Assembly (NCBI RefSeq): GCF_017652985.1
Contig: NZ_JAGGDJ010000003.1
Span: forward strand, 424,308 to 488,307
Length of the DNA: 64,000 bases
Direction: 5' to 3'
Source of the DNA: Paenibacillus artemisiicola
Lineage (GTDB): Bacteria; Bacillota; Bacilli; Paenibacillales; Paenibacillaceae
Shown: piece after piece, positions 9,055 through 17,580 of the stretch
How the letters are laid out: every line of letters begins with the position of its first letter
Position numbering within the stretch: the first letter of the stretch is position 1
Program-made: the position numbers and the translations under genes
Notes under the pieces: generated by a model
Told to the model about the DNA's origin: nothing
Database searches by the model: none
Seen by the model: the letters and a program-made list of their open reading frames with translations, nothing else

Positions 9055-9827
9055 GCGCCGTACTGGAAGTAAGCGCGTTGTCCAAGCGGTTCCCCGGGAA
9101 GCGGGGAACGCCGGAGAAGGCCGTGCTGGACAACGTGTCGTTCCGCGTGGACGACGGCGAGTTCGTCACGCTGATCGGTCCGTCCGGCAGCGGCAAGACG
9201 ACGTTGTTTCACCTGATCGGCGGCTTGGAACTGCCGACTTCGGGCGATATTCTGCTGCACGGCCGCAGCACGGTCGGCGCGCGCGGCCATATCGCCTACA
9301 TGCCGCAGCAGGCGTCGCTCATGCCGTGGCTCACCGTGTCGGCGAACATCGAGCTGTCGCTGACGATCGCCGGCCTCGGCAAGCGCGAGGCGCGCGGGCT
9401 TGCCCGCGACTGGCTGGCCCGGATCGGGCTGGACGCGGCCGCGGACCAGTACCCGGACGTGCTGTCCGGCGGCATGCAGCAGCGGGTGTCCTTCCTGCGG
9501 GCGCTGCTGTCGCCGCAGCGGCTCATGTGCCTGGACGAGCCGTTCAGCGCGCTGGACGCGCTCACCCGGCAGCACATGCAAGCCTGGCTGCTCTCGCTCT
9601 GGGAAAGCAACCGCCGCTCCGTGCTGTTCGTCACGCACAGCATCGAGGAGGCGCTGCTGCTCTCCGACCGGATCTTGGTGATGTCGGCCGCGCCGGCGTC
9701 GATCGTGCGCGAAGTGGCCGTGCCGTTTCCGCGGCCGCGTTCGGAGGCGCTCTGGAGCGATGCGGCGTTCATTCGCTTGAAGCAGGAGCTGTACGACATG
9801 CTGCGGCCCGACGCGGCGCGCGGTTAA
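9051..9827 (+). CDS. ABC transporter ATP-binding protein (ThiZ-like)
   Basis: Energising subunit of the importer. It contains Walker A GPSGSGKTT, the Q-loop region YMPQQASLMPWL, signature SGGMQQRVSFLRALL, Walker B LMCLDEPFSALD and the switch His in FVTHSIEEA. GTG 9051 overlaps the permease stop, giving 258 residues; the frame is open upstream through the permease, but the family start fits here. It resembles the TauB/SsuB/ThiZ group. Confidence 0.88.
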   Translation: MSAVLEVSALSKRFPGKRGTPEKAVLDNVSFRVDDGEFVTLIGPSGSGKTTLFHLIGGLELPTSGDILLHGRSTVGARGHIAYMPQQASLMPWLTVSANIELSLTIAGLGKREARGLARDWLARIGLDAAADQYPDVLSGGMQQRVSFLRALLSPQRLMCLDEPFSALDALTRQHMQAWLLSLWESNRRSVLFVTHSIEEALLLSDRILVMSAAPASIVREVAVPFPRPRSEALWSDAAFIRLKQELYDMLRPDAARG

Positions 9828-9861
9828 CGTTCTGGGGAAGAATCGGAAAGGGGGCGGCGCC

Positions 9862-10680
9862 ATGAGCCGCTTGCGGCGATACGGGCGATGGGCGGATGCC
9901 CACATTCATCTGGATTTGTACGAGGAGCACGAACGCGAACCGCTGCTGAGGCGCGCATTTGGCGAAGGCGGCATAGCGGCCGTCGTCGCGGTCTCGATGC
10001 ACCTGGGCTCCTGCGAAACGAACCGCCGGCTGGCGCGGCTGCATCCCGGCCGCGTCCATCCCGCGTACGGGTTTCATCCCGAGCAGCCGCTGCCGCCGGA
10101 GGCGGAGCTGGACGCGCTGGTCGCCTGGATCGAGGCGCGCGCGGCGGAGGGCGAAGCGTTCGCGGTCGGCGAGGTCGGGCTGCCGTATTACGCGCGGACG
10201 GAAGCCGAGGAGGCGGGCCGCCGCTTCGACGAAGCGCCGTACGCCGCGCTGCTCGAACGGTTCGTCCGGCTGGCCGCGAAGCTGGGCCGGCCGATCGTCC
10301 TGCACGCGGTCTACGAGGATGCGGCGAAGGCGTGCGACTTGCTGGAACGTTACGGCGTCCGGCGCGCGCATTTCCACTGGTTCAAAGGGCCGGAAGCGAC
10401 GGTGCGGCGCATGATCGCGAACGGGTACGCGGTATCCGTCACGCCGGACGTGCTCTACGAAGCGGAGATCCGCGAGCTGGTCCGCGCGTATCCCCTCGGG
10501 CTGTTGATGACGGAAACGGACGGTCCGTGGCCGTTCGAAGGTCCGTTCGCGGGACGCCGCACGGCGCCGGAAATGACGCGCCGCGTCGCGGAAGAGATCG
10601 CGGCGGTCAAGGGCTTGCCCGTTCCGGAGGTCGAGGAACGGCTGCTGGCCAACGCGCTGACGTTCTACGGCTTGTCCTGA
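9862..10680 (+). CDS. TatD-family metal-dependent hydrolase
   Basis: Amidohydrolase-fold protein of the TatD family (putative 3'-5' DNase or related hydrolase). Metal-ligand motifs seen are DAHIHLD at the N terminus, VGEVGLPYY in the middle, LHAVYEDA and a late TETDGPWPF. The length of 272 is slightly longer than classical TatD (about 255). It starts 34 bases after the ABC ATPase with AAAGGGGG upstream; whether it belongs to the thiamine operon is open. Confidence 0.78.
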   Translation: MSRLRRYGRWADAHIHLDLYEEHEREPLLRRAFGEGGIAAVVAVSMHLGSCETNRRLARLHPGRVHPAYGFHPEQPLPPEAELDALVAWIEARAAEGEAFAVGEVGLPYYARTEAEEAGRRFDEAPYAALLERFVRLAAKLGRPIVLHAVYEDAAKACDLLERYGVRRAHFHWFKGPEATVRRMIANGYAVSVTPDVLYEAEIRELVRAYPLGLLMTETDGPWPFEGPFAGRRTAPEMTRRVAEEIAAVKGLPVPEVEERLLANALTFYGLS

Positions 10681-10903
10681 GCCTGCCCGTCGCGGCGGGG
10701 GCGGGGGAAGGGCAACGTGCCATAGCGCGGACCAGGCCTGTTTTATGCTCTTTCCGGCGGTCCGGGAAGGGCTTTTTTGTGCGCGCGTTCCGCGATTTGG
10801 TCAAAAAATGATGAATCTTCGGGGAAATATGCTAAACTAGCACTATCAGTCTAATGACGCGGTCGCCGGCCACCCGGCGGTCCGTACAGGAAGGGCGAGG
10901 AAA

Positions 10904-11347
10904 ATGGCCGATTCACAGCACCAGCACCAGGATCCCGTGAAGCAGATGATCGGGATCATGACCGCCAACGGCTGGCGGATCACGGAGCAGCGGCGGGAGC
11001 TGGCGGAAATCTTCTCTCGGGCGGAAGGGTACTTGTCCCCGAAGGACGTCTACGATCAAATGGCGGTCGCCCACCCCGGCGTCAGCTTCGATACGGTTTA
11101 TCGCAATTTGCGGCTGCTGAGCGAGATGGGAGCGCTCGAGCAGTTTTATTTCATGGACGGCGGGCTGAAGTTCCGGGCCAGCTGCCTTGATCATCACCAC
11201 CACCATCTGATCTGCATCAACTGCGAGAAAACGCTGACGTTCGAGTATTGCCCCATGGAGCAGCCGCTCGACCTGCCCGGCAATTTCAAAATCATCAACC
11301 ACCGCTTCGAGGTGTTCGGCGTCTGCGAGGCGTGCCGGAAGGAATAG
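10904..11347 (+). CDS. zur: Fur-family regulator, probably Zur
   Basis: A 147-residue metalloregulator. The N-terminal winged helix includes GVSFDTVYRNLRLL, the DNA-recognition helix of the family. The C-terminal dimer domain has DHHHHHLICINC followed by EYCPM and a final CEAC. The HHHHH-IC-x-C-EK arrangement with CPM is closer to B. subtilis Zur than to Fur or PerR, so zinc-responsive repression of zinc uptake is the likely role. ATG 10904 has a GAGGAAA site. The assignment among Fur paralogues rests on these motifs alone. Confidence 0.75.
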   Translation: MADSQHQHQDPVKQMIGIMTANGWRITEQRRELAEIFSRAEGYLSPKDVYDQMAVAHPGVSFDTVYRNLRLLSEMGALEQFYFMDGGLKFRASCLDHHHHHLICINCEKTLTFEYCPMEQPLDLPGNFKIINHRFEVFGVCEACRKE

Positions 11348-11426
11348 GCGCGCGGCGGCAGGCGGGTTCGGAAGCGGAGCCGGCATCCGGTCTTGCTTGC
11401 GAATCCTCAACCGAATAGGCAAGGCA

Positions 11427-11475
11427 AAACAGCGCCGCGGTCCTTTCTCAGGGAAGGAACCGCGGCGCTGTTTGC
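11427..11475. terminator. Bidirectional terminator between convergent genes
   Basis: A 15-bp stem (AAACAGCGCCGCGGT and its complement at 11459-11473) with flanking A- and T-runs, between the Zur-like gene and the convergent MBL gene. Confidence 0.85.
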
Positions 11476-11535
11476 GCTGCGCGCCATCGACGGTCGTGAC
11501 GCACCGGGGCCGAACGCTCCGCCGCGGCGTCCGGT

Positions 11536-12282
11536 TCAAGCGAGCAGCTCGCGGAGCTGCGCCTGCACGTCGCCTTTGAAATAGCCGCCGTGGTAGCAGA
11601 CGACGCCCTCGACGGCGAGCCCGGCCAACTGCCGGAGCGAACGGCGCGCCTGCTCGTGGTCGCTGTTCAGCCGGGCGTCCGGGAGCTGCAGGCGGCCGTC
11701 CTCGAGCACGAGCGCGTCGCCGGCGATCAGCGTCCCGCTGGGCCGGTGATACAAGCTGACATGCCCGGGCGTATGGCCCGGCGTATCCAGCGCTTCGACG
11801 TCCACGAGAGGCGCGTCGGCTTGTCCGTAGCCGATCAGGCGGTCGACCGGCCCGCTCGGCGGATGAAGCAGCGCCTGGCGGAAGGCGGCGCGCTTGTCGT
11901 CCGGCACTTCCGGCGGCAGGGCGGCGACGGCCGCATCGACGGCGTCCGGCGTGATTTTGACGAGCAGCTTCTCGCCTTGAACGTAGGGCCGTTCGAACGC
12001 CGACGCCCACGTGACGGGACGCGCCGGCAAGCCGTCGCGCAGCCCCGGAAGCCCTCCGATATGGTCGATGTCCTGGTGGGTGAGCAGCACGTCGGTCAGC
12101 GATTCAAGCGGGCGCCCCGCTTCCGCCATGGCTTCCCGCAGCAGCGGCAGCTGTCCCGGATAACCGGTATCGACGAGCAATACGCGGTCGTCCCGCCAGA
12201 TCAAGGCCGGATGGATCGCGGTTGTCCGGCCCATGACGACGGCACGAAGTTCGAGCATGGCAATGCCGTTTGCGATGAACAT
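11536..12282 (-). CDS. MBL-fold metallo-hydrolase
   Basis: Metallo-beta-lactamase-fold hydrolase, 248 residues, cytosolic. The metal motif reads THQDIDH, i.e. the second His of the usual THxHxDH is Asp, a variant I recall as common in uncharacterised Bacillota members. Further ligands are in DTPGHTPGH, IAGDAL and a late YHGG. A GGAGGG site lies six or seven bases before ATG 12282. Substrate unknown. Confidence 0.85.
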   Translation of the reverse strand: MFIANGIAMLELRAVVMGRTTAIHPALIWRDDRVLLVDTGYPGQLPLLREAMAEAGRPLESLTDVLLTHQDIDHIGGLPGLRDGLPARPVTWASAFERPYVQGEKLLVKITPDAVDAAVAALPPEVPDDKRAAFRQALLHPPSGPVDRLIGYGQADAPLVDVEALDTPGHTPGHVSLYHRPSGTLIAGDALVLEDGRLQLPDARLNSDHEQARRSLRQLAGLAVEGVVCYHGGYFKGDVQAQLRELLA

Positions 12283-12394
12283 AAAAAATCCCTCCGCTTA
12301 GAAAGTCTCGAAGACCATCTTAGCCGAGGGGAAAAGGTTTCGTCAATAACATAATTCTTAATTATAGCATAAAAATAATTATTTGTCAATACCC

Positions 12395-13792
12395 CTAAAC
12401 GAGGAACATCGCCACGATCGTCGTCGCCGCCAAGCCGATAAGGACGGGTTTCAGGTTGCGGCGCGCCAGCTCGAACGGGCTGACGCCGCAAATCGCGGCG
12501 GCCGGAATGAGCGCCCACGGAATGAGCGTGCCGCCGCCGACCCAGATCGCGGCGACTTGGCCGAGCGCGGTCAGCGTGGCCGCGCCGGAGCCGATGGCCG
12601 ACGCGAACAGCTGGGCGACCGAGCCGGCGAGCGAGATGCCGGAGAAGCCGGAGCCGTCCAGGCCCGTGATGGCGCCGGTCACGGTCAGGGTGACGGAGGC
12701 GACCGCTTGGTTCAGCGGCACGTGATGGGCAAGCGCGACGCCGAGATCGTTGACGATGCCCTGCGAGCCTGCCGGCAGCACGTCGCCGAACAGCGTCGCG
12801 AACGCGGAGTCGCCGAGGTAGAAGAACGCCGCGATCGGGATGACCGGCCCGAATACTTTGAAGCCGAACTGAAATCCTTCGATCAGGTATTCGGTCGTCT
12901 GCTCCAGCCCCTTGTTCCGGTGCGCGAGCATGGTGACGAGCAGCAGGATGAAGATGGCCGTGCCGCCGACGAGCGCGGTCGCGTCGCCGCCCTGCAGATT
13001 CAGCGCGAACATGCCGGCGACGTCGAGCACGAAGAGGAGCGGAATCAGCACGGCGAGCGCCCGCATCCATCGTTTCGGAAGGACGATCCGGTCTTCCCCG
13101 GCGGACGCGGCGGGGCTGCCCCCGGCCACGAGGCCGTCGCGCCATTTGCCGTTCGCGATGTCGCGGCGCATCATCCAGAAAGCGGCGACGGTCGTGACGA
13201 CGCCCATGACGACGACGAGCGGGATGCTCGCTTCCATGACGCTCGCGACGGGCAGGCCGGCCGCGTCGGCGGTCAGCTTCGGCGCGCCTTGGATGATATA
13301 GTCGCCGGACAGCGCGATACCGTGGCCGAACAGGTTCATCGCCATCGCCGCGCCGAGCGCGGGCAAGCCGACGCGGACCGCGACGGGCAGCAGCACGGCG
13401 CCGATGAGCGCGACGCCGGGCGACGGCCAGAAGAACCAGGACGTCACCATCATGATCAGGCCGATGCCCCAGAACGCGAGAGCGGGCGTCCGCATGAAGC
13501 GGGTCAGCGGCTCGACCATCATTTCGTTGATGCCGGTGCGGATCAGAACGCGGCTCATGGCCACGATGACGGAGATGATGAAGATGGTGCCGATGAGCTG
13601 CGTCGTCGCATAGATAAAGCTGTTGAAAATGCCGCTGACCGAGCCGCTCAGGCTGTCGGTCGCGATCAGCCCGAGAGCGAAAATGCCGACGACGCAGACG
13701 AGCGTCGTATCCCGGCGTTTGATCAGCACGCCGAGTATAAGCACGATAAACGCGAGGTAAACCCAATGCAGCGGAACCAAATGCAATTCCAC
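12395..13792 (-). CDS. Polytopic membrane transporter, ion-transporter superfamily type
   Basis: A 465-residue protein made of about 11-12 hydrophobic segments with a charged cytoplasmic loop near residues 215-250, and two Gly/Ser-rich re-entrant-like stretches (SGDYIIQGAPK and TGLDGSGFSG). The layout resembles the IT superfamily (GntP, CitMHS, DctM relatives), so an organic-anion or cation-coupled carrier is likely; the substrate cannot be given. It starts at GTG 13792 with GGAGAGGG six bases upstream. It is transcribed away from the glucosaminidase gene. Confidence 0.7.
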   Translation of the reverse strand: MELHLVPLHWVYLAFIVLILGVLIKRRDTTLVCVVGIFALGLIATDSLSGSVSGIFNSFIYATTQLIGTIFIISVIVAMSRVLIRTGINEMMVEPLTRFMRTPALAFWGIGLIMMVTSWFFWPSPGVALIGAVLLPVAVRVGLPALGAAMAMNLFGHGIALSGDYIIQGAPKLTADAAGLPVASVMEASIPLVVVMGVVTTVAAFWMMRRDIANGKWRDGLVAGGSPAASAGEDRIVLPKRWMRALAVLIPLLFVLDVAGMFALNLQGGDATALVGGTAIFILLLVTMLAHRNKGLEQTTEYLIEGFQFGFKVFGPVIPIAAFFYLGDSAFATLFGDVLPAGSQGIVNDLGVALAHHVPLNQAVASVTLTVTGAITGLDGSGFSGISLAGSVAQLFASAIGSGAATLTALGQVAAIWVGGGTLIPWALIPAAAICGVSPFELARRNLKPVLIGLAATTIVAMFLV

Positions 13793-13963
13793 GTGTCACC
13801 CTCTCCTTCGAGTCGAAACCCTGGTGTTCGTGCTACATCGTATGCAGCGGCGGAGATGGGCGTTCGTCCGTACGGCCGGCGCTTGCGGGCGCCAGCGGTG
13901 CCGCGCGCGCCGCGGGCTGCATATACATGCCGCAGGCTTGTATAAGCCGGAGGGAGGCTCGCG

Positions 13964-14731
13964 ATGGACAAACAATCGTTTTTCGGGCTGCTGCGGCCGA
14001 TCGCGCGGCGGTTGTATGCCGAAGGCTCCCCGATCTTCCCGTCGGTGCGGCTGGCGCAGAGCTGGCTCGAGACCGGCGGCACGATTCCGGCCTGGAACAA
14101 CCTCGGCGGATTGAAAGCGGCCGGCGGCGTTCCGAACGGGTATTGGAAAGGCGACGTCGTGAACAAGCGCACCTGGGAGACGGTCGGGGGCAGGCGGGTG
14201 GAGGTCGTGGCGTCGTTCCGGGCGTACGACAGCGTCGGCGATTTTTATAAGGACCAGGATTTGCTCTACGCGCGAAGCCGGTACGACGCCGTCCGGAACG
14301 CCGCTACGCCGGAGGCGCAGGCGCGGATGCTGCAGGCCAGCGGCTACGCGACGGATCCGGCTTATGCCGACAAGCTCATCCGCATCATCAGCGACAACCG
14401 GCTGAAGGACAGCGACGCGAGAGGCGAGGAGGGAGAGCCGATGACGGCGGAGGAAAGGCAGGCGTTCGACGCGCTTCAAGCGGCCGTCGCGAAGCTGGCG
14501 GCGGACAACGCGGCGCTGCAGGGCAAGCTCGACGAGCAGAACGGCGCGATGCAGGCGCTCAGGGACCGGACGGCGCAGCTGGAAGCGCTGCACGCGGTGA
14601 AGGAGATTCCCGCTTGGGCGAAGGAGGCCGTAGCGGCGGCGGTGCAGGAGAAGCTGGTGGATTCGCCGAACGGCGCCAGCTACGATTTTTACCGGATCTT
14701 GTCCGTGCTGCGCCGGGCGAAATTGATCTGA
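13964..14731 (+). CDS. Glucosaminidase-domain (GH73-like) peptidoglycan hydrolase
   Basis: A 255-residue protein with an N-terminal endo-beta-N-acetylglucosaminidase domain (about 1-150): the QSWLETGG segment carries the expected catalytic Glu, and NNLGGLKA, SFRAYDSV and LQASGYATDP are typical of FlgJ/phage GH73 domains. The C-terminal part (about 155-220) is a predicted coiled coil, followed by IPAWAKEAVAAAV and a helical tail. No signal peptide is visible, so export may be by lysis, a holin or an unknown route. A solitary prophage-derived lysin is possible. Confidence 0.78.
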   Translation: MDKQSFFGLLRPIARRLYAEGSPIFPSVRLAQSWLETGGTIPAWNNLGGLKAAGGVPNGYWKGDVVNKRTWETVGGRRVEVVASFRAYDSVGDFYKDQDLLYARSRYDAVRNAATPEAQARMLQASGYATDPAYADKLIRIISDNRLKDSDARGEEGEPMTAEERQAFDALQAAVAKLAADNAALQGKLDEQNGAMQALRDRTAQLEALHAVKEIPAWAKEAVAAAVQEKLVDSPNGASYDFYRILSVLRRAKLI

Positions 14732-14823
14732 TCGGCGTTATCCGGCAGAACGCATCGCTTATCGAATCCGGTGCAGCACCCGCGTCCGCGAGCCGCGGGC
14801 GCGGCAGGCAACATGAATACGAA

Positions 14824-14880
14824 AAGGACCCGCCGGCGGCCGCTTCGAGTTTCAAAGAGGCGCCAGGCGGGTCCTTCGTC
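14824..14880. terminator. Terminator between convergent genes
   Basis: AAGGACCCGCC (14824-14834) pairs with GGCGGGTCCTT (14866-14876), lying between the glucosaminidase gene and the leftward gene ending at 14915. Confidence 0.7.
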
Positions 14881-14914
14881 GTTGAAGCGCTTTCAGGTTA
14901 AGCCGGCGAACGGT

Positions 14915-15379
14915 TTAAAACCGCACTTTCCGGGTCGCCGTAAGCGGAGGCTTGACGATGATTTCCATCATCGGCGCATCGCTGCGTTCCCCGCTCCAGT
15001 ACGCATGCTCGAACTCGATTTCCCAGACATGCCCGTTCTCGTAGGGAGGCACCAAGCGAGGGAACCATTGAAACATCAGCTCCTCGAGCGTAGCCGCGGC
15101 GAAGAACGATTCGAACCGGGAGGGAAGCGCCGGGAAATGCAGGCGTCGTTCGTATTCGAAGATCGCTTCGATTCCGAATTGGCCGTGCAGCGGGTTTTCC
15201 GTGAAATAGGCTCGTCCGTGATACGAGAGGCCGTGCGGGTAATGCGCGCGCAGGGTCTCCGCCATGGCCGGCTCCGCCAAACCATGCGCCTTCAACAGCC
15301 CGATTTCGGCATGTTCCCGAATCGAACCCGTCCGGTCAAGATGGAATGCTTTCAACCTCGAACATTCCTTTCTGGTCAT
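14915..15379 (-). CDS. Hypothetical protein
   Basis: A 154-residue soluble protein I do not recognise. It is rich in aromatic and His residues (AHYPHGLSYHGRAYF, MFQWFPRLVPPYENGHVWEIEFEHAYW) and has no membrane segment or signal. The ribosome site before ATG 15379 is weak. The coding frame is long and uninterrupted in a GC pattern like the host's, so it is probably real. Confidence 0.55.
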   Translation of the reverse strand: MTRKECSRLKAFHLDRTGSIREHAEIGLLKAHGLAEPAMAETLRAHYPHGLSYHGRAYFTENPLHGQFGIEAIFEYERRLHFPALPSRFESFFAAATLEELMFQWFPRLVPPYENGHVWEIEFEHAYWSGERSDAPMMEIIVKPPLTATRKVRF

Positions 15380-15585
15380 GATTGCATCGCTCTACATGAT
15401 TTCCTTGCCAAGAAACGTTTTCCTTCCGAAATAATAAAAATTAATATAGTAAAATATGGAAAAAATAATTCATAATTGGATTTCCGGTAATTCCCGGACG
15501 GACGAACGAGTTTGACGCTTGATAGGAACAAGCGTTCTGTTCTATACTGTAGAAAAAGACGGAAACGGATCAGGAGGGATCGGAG

Positions 15586-15780
15586 ATGCCCGAAAAGTAC
15601 GTGGGTACGGTCGTGACGATGATATACTGTGATCGGTCCGGCCGGATAACGCAGCGCCGGATTCGGGTGGATGCGGTTCAAGGGGATCGCGTCAATGCGT
15701 TCGATATGGAGAAACGGGCGCCTCGCGTATTTCGCGTCGCGCGGATTCTGGCCGTCATGCCGGACCTCCGAACCGCCTGA
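15586..15780 (+). CDS. Mini WYL-like domain protein
   Basis: A 64-residue protein that looks like an isolated WYL-type beta-barrel: MIYCDRSGRITQRRIRV, then NAFDMEKRAPRVFRVARI, matching the pattern (I-x-Y-x-D, R-x-I, R-x-F-x-x-x-R-I) of ligand-binding WYL domains, but with no HTH. A strong AGGAGGGATCGGAG site precedes the ATG. It could be a stand-alone sensor or a component acting with a separate regulator; function is inferred. Confidence 0.65.
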   Translation: MPEKYVGTVVTMIYCDRSGRITQRRIRVDAVQGDRVNAFDMEKRAPRVFRVARILAVMPDLRTA

Positions 15781-15828
15781 AAGCGCGTGTAGCCGGACGC
15801 CGCCTCGGCGAAGGGACGCAAGGCAAAC

Positions 15829-15873
15829 AAGCAACCCGGTCCGGTATACGGCTGCCGGGCGCGGGTTGCTTTG
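15829..15873 (+). terminator. Probable terminator
   Basis: AAGCAACCCG pairs with CGGGTTGCTT (15862-15871), followed by TTT; the right arm is repeated once more at 15879-15890. It lies after the WYL-like gene. Confidence 0.6.
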
Positions 15874-15938
15874 CGATCGCGGGTTGCTTTATGGGATTCG
15901 TATCCGTCATGGGCGGGATGATTCGTTCCGGCTGCCGG

Positions 15939-16103
15939 TTATTCTTCGATATACTTATCGACCGTGTTCAGGACTTCGCCCAGCTGCCGGTGGCAGAACA
16001 CGATTTCGTTTGGATTGTCGTCCGTACTGTTCTTGACCGCGTTGTAATTGTTCGTTTGCTTGAAAATCGTAAAGCCTCTGTAGTTTTCGTAGATCGTCCG
16101 CAT
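15939..16103 (-). CDS. Small hypothetical protein
   Basis: A 54-residue protein beginning MRTIYENYRGFTIFKQ. ATG 16103 is chosen because GAGGAG lies upstream on the minus strand; the frame can be read from 16142 but lacks a site there. Acidic C terminus (LNTVDKYIEE). No recognised family. It may be co-transcribed with the upstream gene ending at 16135. Confidence 0.55.
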   Translation of the reverse strand: MRTIYENYRGFTIFKQTNNYNAVKNSTDDNPNEIVFCHRQLGEVLNTVDKYIEE

Positions 16104-16134
16104 GTTACCATCTCCTCGATGAATGATTTCGGGT

Positions 16135-16605
16135 TCAAGCAAGCTTGCTAAGGTGAGCGATGCTTTTGATGCGCGAAGATTCCCAGGACATGCTTTGCTG
16201 CAGCACCGTCAAGAAACAAGGCTCCGATCCGTTCGGCAGCACGAACACGGGGTTGTCGCCGACGGACGTGACGGGCAGGCGGAAGGCTCCGCGTTCTCCT
16301 TCGCCGCTTGGATCGAACGCGGTCTGCTGGGGCCGAAGCGCCAAGCGCATCCGGCCGAAAACCTTGAATTGATGGCAGCAATCCGTCAGGTCCGCGTCAT
16401 GCCAATCCAGCAGTTCGACCTTGTCGACGATGAAGAGGAACGGTTCGCCCCGTTCGCCGCGCAGCGTGATCCGGTCGGCGTCGGCGTTATGCGCGTTCAA
16501 TTCGTAGGCTGCTTTCTCGACGGCTTCTTTTTTCGTTCTCGCAATGACCATGCGCGAAATAAGTGCTTCGAACGTCGCTTGGGAGGAGCATTCTCTTGTT
16601 TTCAT
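16135..16605 (-). CDS. Hypothetical protein
   Basis: About 156 residues from the ATG at 16605; an upstream in-frame ATG at 16638 would add 11. A GGAG lies between the two, so the true start is uncertain. The sequence is soluble with a central FLFIVDKVELLDWHDAD segment and a predicted alpha/beta fold. No recognised domain. It is followed by the 54-codon gene in the same direction. Confidence 0.5.
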   Translation of the reverse strand: MKTRECSSQATFEALISRMVIARTKKEAVEKAAYELNAHNADADRITLRGERGEPFLFIVDKVELLDWHDADLTDCCHQFKVFGRMRLALRPQQTAFDPSGEGERGAFRLPVTSVGDNPVFVLPNGSEPCFLTVLQQSMSWESSRIKSIAHLSKLA

Positions 16606-16970
16606 AGGACGGGTTGTAATCTCCTTTGATCGTATCATTGATCATGAATGTTTTCGGAATAACAGCATTTTATTAAATCTCGGCTAAAAAGTAAGTCGAA
16701 CCGCAGGGGCGAGCGGCCGTTTGTTTTGTCGAATCGGCATTCTCGCCGAAAAAAGCCGGGCGCCTCGCGGATCGGAACTTTCCGCCAAAAGCGAATATTT
16801 TCGAGAACACAGAAGCGGTGGATTGTCAATAAAAATTCGATGTGGTAAATGAAGTTGATTTCGACAAAAATCGCCGACCTCGTTCGACAACTTCCTCGTC
16901 CGATTCTTGCTATGGTTAATGACGTTGGTTCGTCATGAATGCCTTAGGCGGATGGGAGGAAGGGAAATTG
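16606..16970. other. Gene-poor interval
   Basis: 365 bases, more AT-rich than the surroundings, between a leftward and a rightward gene, so it should hold divergent promoters. I see no convincing -35/-10 pair, RNA fold or conserved ORF; short leftward frames here lack ribosome sites. Confidence 0.5.
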
Positions 16971-17201
16971 ATGAAGTTGGATTTAAGTGATATAATACAG
17001 CAGCTCGGGATTAGTTCAGTTAAATTCAACGCGTGGAAAGACGCCGAACTGGATGTTGAAGCAGGCCCAAGAGAGACAGAAGGCCAGGCGTTTGCGATAA
17101 GCATGGACGAAGAGACTTGCGAGGGCAATGCCGATCAGATCCCGGATGACTATCCCGCGAATCCGGGCCGTTCGTTAGCGCAACGACTCCGTCTTCCTTA
17201 A
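16971..17201 (+). CDS. Small acidic hypothetical protein
   Basis: 76 residues starting MKLDLSDIIQQLG at ATG 16971, with an excellent GGGAGGAAGGG site at 16954-16964. Strongly acidic in the middle (DEETCEGNADQIPDDYP), no membrane segment. It lies just upstream of a c-di-GMP riboswitch, but its own stop precedes the aptamer, so it is not under that switch. Unknown function. Confidence 0.55.
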   Translation: MKLDLSDIIQQLGISSVKFNAWKDAELDVEAGPRETEGQAFAISMDEETCEGNADQIPDDYPANPGRSLAQRLRLP

Positions 17202-17226
17202 GCATTCATCGCTTCCCGATCAAACG

Positions 17227-17302
17227 TAAGCAAGTCAAGGCAAAACCATTGAAAAATGGTGACGCAAAGCTATAGGGGCTTCAATGCCAGCCAGCTGCCG
17301 GA
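17227..17302 (+). ncRNA. c-di-GMP-I (GEMM) riboswitch
   Basis: Matches the class I core: AAGGCAAAACCATT, a GAAA tetraloop (17251-17254) closing ACCATT/AATGGT, then the invariant GACGCAAAGC at 17261-17270, a P3 arm, and CCAGCCAGCTGCCG, whose TGCC re-pairs with GGCA to form P1. The ribosome site of the next ORF begins directly after the P1 strand, so translational control is plausible. Confidence 0.88.
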
Positions 17303-17320
17303 TGAGGAGGGAAATTGGCC

Positions 17321-17488
17321 GTGGTTGACATCGACAAGCATATTCAGGACCTAGTCGACGCGCTTCATTTGGACGATGAGACCATTCTGAAGCAATTCAA
17401 TTTTGCGCTGGGCGAACGGGAGTTGACGCGCGAAGAAGCGCTGCGGTTCCTGGCCTTTCTCCGAAGCGAGTTGAACGCGAAACGATAA
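17321..17488 (+). CDS. 55-residue protein under c-di-GMP riboswitch control
   Basis: A short ORF immediately behind the riboswitch. GTG 17321 lies 9 bases after GAGGAGGG (17304-17311); an in-frame TTG at 17315 is too close to that site. The product starts MVDIDKHIQDLVDALHLDDE and ends ELNAKR: charged and mostly helical, with two predicted helices around a Leu/Glu-rich centre and no signal or membrane segment. A terminator follows at once, so this is the only gene of the unit. No family recognised; a small regulator is the natural guess given the switch. Confidence 0.75.
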   Translation: MVDIDKHIQDLVDALHLDDETILKQFNFALGERELTREEALRFLAFLRSELNAKR

Positions 17489-17526
17489 AGCCGCCAAACC
17501 GGGCTTGACCGGAAGGCGGCTTTTGT
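17487..17526 (+). terminator. Rho-independent terminator
   Basis: AAAGCCGCC/GGCGGCTTT stem followed by TGTTTT, directly after the 55-codon ORF; it makes the riboswitch unit monocistronic. Confidence 0.88.
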
Positions 17527-17580
17527 TTTGCCTGCGGCGGAATACCGCGGCAAGCTGTTCTTCCATGAAGCCGGGCTTAA

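Noticed and set aside
16635..16829. Leftward 64-residue ORF
   Set aside because: No ribosome site, atypical composition, and it lies in a presumed promoter region.
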